From positions 1 through 15,749 of the forward strand of contig JBAZBO010000013.1 of NCBI GenBank assembly GCA_041671425.1: 15,749 nt of DNA, written 5' to 3'. Of the stretch, positions 12,580 through 15,749 are shown piece by piece. A program made the position numbers and the translations under genes. Positions within the stretch are counted from its first letter, which is position 1. Each line of letters starts with the position of its first letter. The DNA comes from JBAZBO01 sp041671425 (GTDB lineage: Bacteria; Patescibacteriota; WWE3; UBA101185; UBA10185). The notes beneath the pieces are model-generated. The model did not search any database and was not told where the DNA came from. It saw nothing but the letters and a program-made list of their open reading frames with translations.

Positions 12580-12889
12580 GGAAAACTTTAAAAAAATTAT
12601 AATAGGCCTATCTTATGAAAGCGGGTTCGAAGAGTGCCTTCTTAAAATGATCGATCAGTATACTGGAGAAAATCCGGGAGATTTCTTTGAAACAGTATCC
12701 AAACTAATGATGCTGCTCGCAAATCACAGGGAACTGACCGTCAAGGCCGAGGCATACGATAAGATAATGTCAATTGAGAAAGAGTATAACGATACCCTGG
12801 AAAAGCTTAAGAAAGAGTACGAGCAGATCCAGAGCTCGGAGCAGGCTGGTGACTCCATGGCTCTTTTCTCACAGCCAGACAATTCATGA
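12560..12889 (+). CDS. Small helical/coiled-coil protein, unknown function
   Basis: A 109-residue soluble, mainly helical protein; an ATG at 12566 is an alternative start two codons in. The first 70 residues form amphipathic helices (FKKIIIGLSYESGFEECLL, DFFETVSKLMMLLANH), the next 30 (KIMSIEKEYNDTLEKLKKEY) look like a coiled coil, and the end is polar. The gene begins inside the end of the large coiled-coil gene and its TGA overlaps the next ATG as ATGA, so translation is coupled on both sides. The shared coiled-coil nature suggests it binds the 558-residue protein. No family is recognised. Confidence 0.75.
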   Translation: MKMQEIKENFKKIIIGLSYESGFEECLLKMIDQYTGENPGDFFETVSKLMMLLANHRELTVKAEAYDKIMSIEKEYNDTLEKLKKEYEQIQSSEQAGDSMALFSQPDNS

Positions 12890-13578
12890 AAAAATCACTC
12901 ACAATAATTTTTACCACCCTGATATTCTTGACTGTCGCTGCGGGCGTCTACATAAACATCAGAGAGCAAAAGGCGGTGGACCATTCAAAACTTCCTGAGA
13001 AAGTAGAGTTGAGCAGAGATTTTCAAAGATGGATAACTAACCTGAAAAACAATGATGTGGAAGTTGGAGCGGATGATTTCAGGCTTTTGGAGGAAAATGA
13101 AATCTATAACACCAAGTGGATCAAAATATATTCTCTAGACGAAGAGGGCAGACAGGAAGAGTACGAGAAGTACATCCAGGATCATAAGGACTTGAAAAAG
13201 ATAGAATTCTCTCCGAGTGTGAGGCTGTTCGTAGATTATAGAAATACTCAAAGGGATGGTTATTCTTCAAATGAAGTGCATCTTTACGGTCTGAAAGAGG
13301 ATAAAATCCTAGATGCCAGAATACTTGACTGCTCTGCCTATACCAACTGCTACTTTGACAGAGCCTACTTCCTAGATAATGATGTTTTTGTAATATCAGA
13401 ATTCTCCAGAAAGCTAGCAAAAGATCAGGAAGGCCAGACCTTGGAGATTTGTAACACGGATCAAACCTGTACCTACACTATAAAAGCACATGTTATAGAT
13501 CTTATAAACAACAAAAGGTTCGTCTACGAGTCCAAGGAAATTGACTTGATCCTTTCAGAACTTATCCCAGATCTTTGA
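12886..13578 (+). CDS. Signal-anchored envelope protein, unknown function
   Basis: The 230-residue protein starts MKKSLTIIFTTLIFLTVAAGVYI, a single N-terminal signal anchor or uncleaved signal peptide, followed by a polar outer part of about 205 residues. The outer part is mixed alpha/beta and contains four cysteines in two close groups (CSAYTNC and CNTDQTC), which could make disulfides outside the cell, and several acidic patches. No catalytic motif is evident. The ATG overlaps the stop of the preceding gene by four bases (ATGA), a standard sign of translational coupling, so it belongs to the same unit as the two cytosolic coiled-coil proteins and may be their membrane-facing partner. The gene is followed after 33 bases by tRNA-Pro. 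Confidence 0.8.
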   Translation: MKKSLTIIFTTLIFLTVAAGVYINIREQKAVDHSKLPEKVELSRDFQRWITNLKNNDVEVGADDFRLLEENEIYNTKWIKIYSLDEEGRQEEYEKYIQDHKDLKKIEFSPSVRLFVDYRNTQRDGYSSNEVHLYGLKEDKILDARILDCSAYTNCYFDRAYFLDNDVFVISEFSRKLAKDQEGQTLEICNTDQTCTYTIKAHVIDLINNKRFVYESKEIDLILSELIPDL

Positions 13579-13585
13579 AACATGA

Positions 13586-13591
13586 TAGAAT
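13586..13591 (+). promoter_or_regulatory. Possible -10 box of tRNA-Pro
   Basis: TAGAAT lies 20 bases before the tRNA-Pro 5' end. No clear -35 is seen; the tRNA may instead be transcribed by read-through from the upstream genes. Confidence 0.3.
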
Positions 13592-13611
13592 TTGAGCGTT
13601 TGTTGTAATAA

Positions 13612-13687
13612 CGGGGTGTAGCTCAGTTGGTAGAGTGCGCGGTTTGGGACCGTGAGGTCGCTGGTTCGAGTCCAGTCACCCCGACCA
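13612..13687 (+). tRNA. tRNA-Pro (anticodon TGG)
   Basis: Cloverleaf with acceptor CGGGGTG/CACCCCG, D-stem GCTC/GAGT, anticodon stem CGCGG/CCGTG and loop TTTGGGA (TGG), T-arm GCTGG-TTCGAGT-CCAGT, discriminator A and encoded CCA. It ends nine bases before the stop of the convergent glycosyltransferase gene. Confidence 0.97.
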
Positions 13688-13696
13688 TAGGAAGTA

Positions 13697-15199
13697 TCAC
13701 TTACATCGATATATCTCCCAATAGTCAACTCCTCTGAAACCAATACTGGTCTCGTACCCACAATACGAATACTCCTCAGGCATTACTTCTGTCTTTGACT
13801 TCACCAGATAATCCGCAGACCAGCCTTCTGGGAGAATTTCATGCGCGGTATATACCTTACCCCTCACAAAAGGCTTTAGTCGGTGCACTTTCTCAGAAAC
13901 CGATATCACTTTTAGATCAGCGGATTTGTCTTTGGTATTTAGATATGCTCCCACATCTGCACAGAGGGAACATCCAAACTGGTCTTTACCCTCTTCACTG
14001 GGGAAAAGCAGATAGTAGGGGAAAAAGTACATAATGAAACCAAAGTTGGCGGCAAAGAAAAGGCCATACAAGATAACCTTTAATCTAGTCTTTTTGATCA
14101 ATTCAATCAAGCCAAAAATGCCATAGCCACCTATTACAGCCGCAAATGGCAATACAGGGAAAAGGTATCTCTCCATCTTCTGGCTTACCAAAGTCATCTG
14201 TAGGAAGTAAAAGACTACAAAACCCAAGGCTGAAAGAAGAACTTGTTTTTGCACCTTATTCAGTTTGGGAAATCTTTTGAAGAAAAATATCAAGCCACAA
14301 ATAAAGGAGCCAATAAAAATAGGGGAGAGGACCTTAACTAACTCACCCATATAGAAAAGCGGCCCATTTATGCCATCTCTTCCCGTTGTTACGAGGTATG
14401 CCCCCTCATCCAAGAATATGCTTCTCAGTACCCCAATAGGACTTAACCACATCGCAGGAAACGAGATAAAGAAGAATAATGCAAGGGAAAGGATCCATAT
14501 AAAATACGACTTTACATAAAAAAGTATAGGTTTCTTCCTCATTAATGAATCTATTAAGAAAAGAAACCCCAGATAAGGAAACATGAAAACACCAGATGAT
14601 TTGCTAAGTATAGCCAGTGATGCCAAAACTCCCGACAGGATCATGTATCTTTGCTTCGGAGATGATATAAGAAAGTACAAAGAAACCAGACAAGACATCA
14701 ACATAAAAGCGGACAGAGAGGCATCAGAGTGGAAATCTCTTGATATACCAACAAAGAAAGGCTGAAAACCTATTAGCATTATTCCTAGTATTACAGCCTT
14801 GTGATCAAGATACTTTTTCAGTATCAAATATAAAGTTAGCAACGAGGACAGCCCCACAATAAGTAAGGGTCCAATCACAGAGAGGTGAACCAGAGGGAAA
14901 GTTTCAAATGTGTATATATCAGGCCTGAACCCAAATATTTGGTTATACAAGCTAAGAAAAACCTCAAGACTAACGCCAGAAAGCCACATCACAGAAACCC
15001 CGGGCTTCGGATTTTGAAAAGTATCCTCCCAATCCTGTCTCCTTATCGCTCTAATGAAGTTTTGGGTGCGTGTGTACCAAAACTGGGCACCGTTGTGGAT
15101 AGAAGCCTTGCCAATCCTGTAAAAAAGAAAAAAGGCAATGACTAAGAATAGCGCCATGAAAACCAGGTCACTTCTGCTCAATTTCCTTATCAACTTCAT
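13697..15199 (-). CDS. GT39-like polytopic membrane protein (copy 2) lacking the usual Asp-Glu
   Basis: A 500-residue protein with about ten hydrophobic helices and a short polar C-terminal domain. The layout matches polyprenyl-phosphate-dependent glycosyltransferases of the GT39/ArnT type: a first helix (about 13-28), an outer loop HNGAQFWYTRTQNFIRAIRR (35 onward), a PGVSVMWLSG segment, RDFHSDASLSAF at about residue 160, and a Cys-containing tail. In homologues that I know from the family, the first loop carries Asp-Glu before the aromatic and Arg-containing segment; here the pair aligns with A38-Q39, so the catalytic acid may be absent or moved. It could be a non-catalytic relative or use another acid. 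It is not in an operon with copy 1. The start is supported by an extended -10 ten bases upstream. Confidence 0.75.
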   Translation of the reverse strand: MKLIRKLSRSDLVFMALFLVIAFFLFYRIGKASIHNGAQFWYTRTQNFIRAIRRQDWEDTFQNPKPGVSVMWLSGVSLEVFLSLYNQIFGFRPDIYTFETFPLVHLSVIGPLLIVGLSSLLTLYLILKKYLDHKAVILGIMLIGFQPFFVGISRDFHSDASLSAFMLMSCLVSLYFLISSPKQRYMILSGVLASLAILSKSSGVFMFPYLGFLFLIDSLMRKKPILFYVKSYFIWILSLALFFFISFPAMWLSPIGVLRSIFLDEGAYLVTTGRDGINGPLFYMGELVKVLSPIFIGSFICGLIFFFKRFPKLNKVQKQVLLSALGFVVFYFLQMTLVSQKMERYLFPVLPFAAVIGGYGIFGLIELIKKTRLKVILYGLFFAANFGFIMYFFPYYLLFPSEEGKDQFGCSLCADVGAYLNTKDKSADLKVISVSEKVHRLKPFVRGKVYTAHEILPEGWSADYLVKSKTEVMPEEYSYCGYETSIGFRGVDYWEIYRCK

Positions 15200-15209
15200 A
15201 TATGTCTAC

Positions 15210-15218
15210 ATCATACCA
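15210..15218 (-). promoter_or_regulatory. Extended -10 promoter of GT39-like copy 2
   Basis: On the minus strand TG-G-TATGAT (15218 to 15210) is an extended -10 element ten bases before the ATG at 15199, leaving a leader of about three bases. Confidence 0.45.
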
Positions 15219-15247
15219 AAATTACCATTGCCAGATGGAGAACGTGT

Positions 15248-15749
15248 ATGCTACTCTTTTGGAAGAAACTTATGTCCGGAAAAATCCATAAACATCTCTT
15301 TACTAAATACGGCAAGGAAGTGACCTCATACAAAGACTTGGACTTGGTATTCACTCTCGTGGAACAAACAGAAAAGATAGACATAGAAACTGTGGATTCT
15401 ATTGCAATCGAATCAGAGCCCACACGGCTGGCCCGCATGGCCAAACTGCCTAGGAATCTGTTTGGCGAACTAAGGAATGAATTATCAATACTTAAACAAA
15501 AAAAGATAAGAATTATCCCAGCTGTATGGGCAACCTCGACCGCGGCTCTCGCCGCATTGGTGATAGTCATGGTATCAACAGGCACAACATCGGTTCATAG
15601 GATCAAGAACAATAAGTATTCTATATTCTCATCAAAGCCCCTCACATTAAGCAGCGCCACAGCTAGACTATTCGGTGGCACCACGGAATCGGCCGCATTA
15701 GATGCCGTATTTGAGAGCTACAACTGCCCACTTGAAGGGACAGGAAAAA
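15248..15749 (+). CDS. Start of a single-pass membrane protein, cut by the right edge
   Basis: An open frame runs from ATG 15248 to the window end (167 residues visible). GGAG at 15237-15240 lies seven bases upstream; ATG 15272 (MSGKIHKHLF) is another possible start. The visible protein has a cytosolic part of about 95 residues, with a helical pattern (TSYKDLDLVFTLVEQTEKIDIE, then LARMAKLPRNLFGELRNELS in pieces), one transmembrane helix (about 103-122, VWATSTAALAALVIVMVSTG) and an outer part. This layout is like that of membrane-bound anti-sigma factors, but no anti-sigma motif such as a zinc-binding H-x3-C-x2-C is present, so that identity is only a possibility. It diverges from GT39-like copy 2 with 48 bases between the starts. 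The 3' end is not in the window. Confidence 0.7.
   Translation, partial: MLLFWKKLMSGKIHKHLFTKYGKEVTSYKDLDLVFTLVEQTEKIDIETVDSIAIESEPTRLARMAKLPRNLFGELRNELSILKQKKIRIIPAVWATSTAALAALVIVMVSTGTTSVHRIKNNKYSIFSSKPLTLSSATARLFGGTTESAALDAVFESYNCPLEGTGK

Noticed and set aside
1..15749. CRISPR array, insertion sequence, phage or defence system
   Set aside because: No regular spaced repeats, transposase, integrase or known defence-protein motif was seen.

Overview
The window looks like a stretch of a compact, AT-leaning bacterial chromosome, most plausibly from the Patescibacteria (Candidate Phyla Radiation) or something organised similarly. This is an inference from the mix of many short uncharacterised envelope-anchored proteins, dispersed polytopic GT39-like and GT2 glycosyltransferases, a DUF4349 protein, tight or overlapping gene ends, and start codons that mostly sit 6-10 bases behind a sigma70-type -10 box. 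No ribosomal or phylogenetic marker gene is present, so the assignment is not proven. There is no insertion sequence, CRISPR array or phage gene.

Left part (1-3230): the tail of an unknown gene; a DUF2090/IolC-type aldolase-like protein; convergent with it a secreted Ig-like surface protein with a possible sortase-type tail; a divergently transcribed membrane-anchored protein sharing overlapping promoters with it; and a GT2 glycosyltransferase.

Cassette region (3259-4300): two small, GC-richer genes (a membrane-anchored protein and a LysM lipoprotein) with matching architecture. Each has a near-consensus promoter with 17-base spacing, a similar 5' leader, the same AAGGGGGAG ribosome-binding site, a small envelope protein, and a large 3' hairpin with a conserved loop and a covarying inner helix. 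They differ from the surrounding genes, which generally lack a Shine-Dalgarno sequence. This is the most interesting part of the window. A DUF4349 membrane protein follows.

Middle (5310-8400): on the minus strand, thioredoxin reductase trxB, an overlapping GT39-like membrane glycosyltransferase, a small disordered protein with a TTG start and a strong Shine-Dalgarno, and a hypothetical protein. On the plus strand from 8471: tRNA-Gly(TCC), tRNA-Arg(TCT), then a HIT-family protein whose start codon lies five bases after the tRNA CCA end, then tRNA-Leu(TAA).

Right part (9201-15749): an EamA/DMT transporter; a kinase-fold protein whose -10 box overlaps the transporter's stop codon; a three-gene run of uncharacterised proteins (large coiled-coil protein, small coiled-coil protein, membrane-anchored protein); tRNA-Pro(TGG); a second GT39-like glycosyltransferase on the minus strand; and the start of a divergent single-pass membrane protein cut by the window edge.

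Functionally the window combines cell-envelope building (three glycosyltransferases and several anchored proteins), redox homeostasis (TrxB), nucleotide and sugar-phosphate chemistry (HIT, aldolase) and four tRNAs. It does not form a single pathway.
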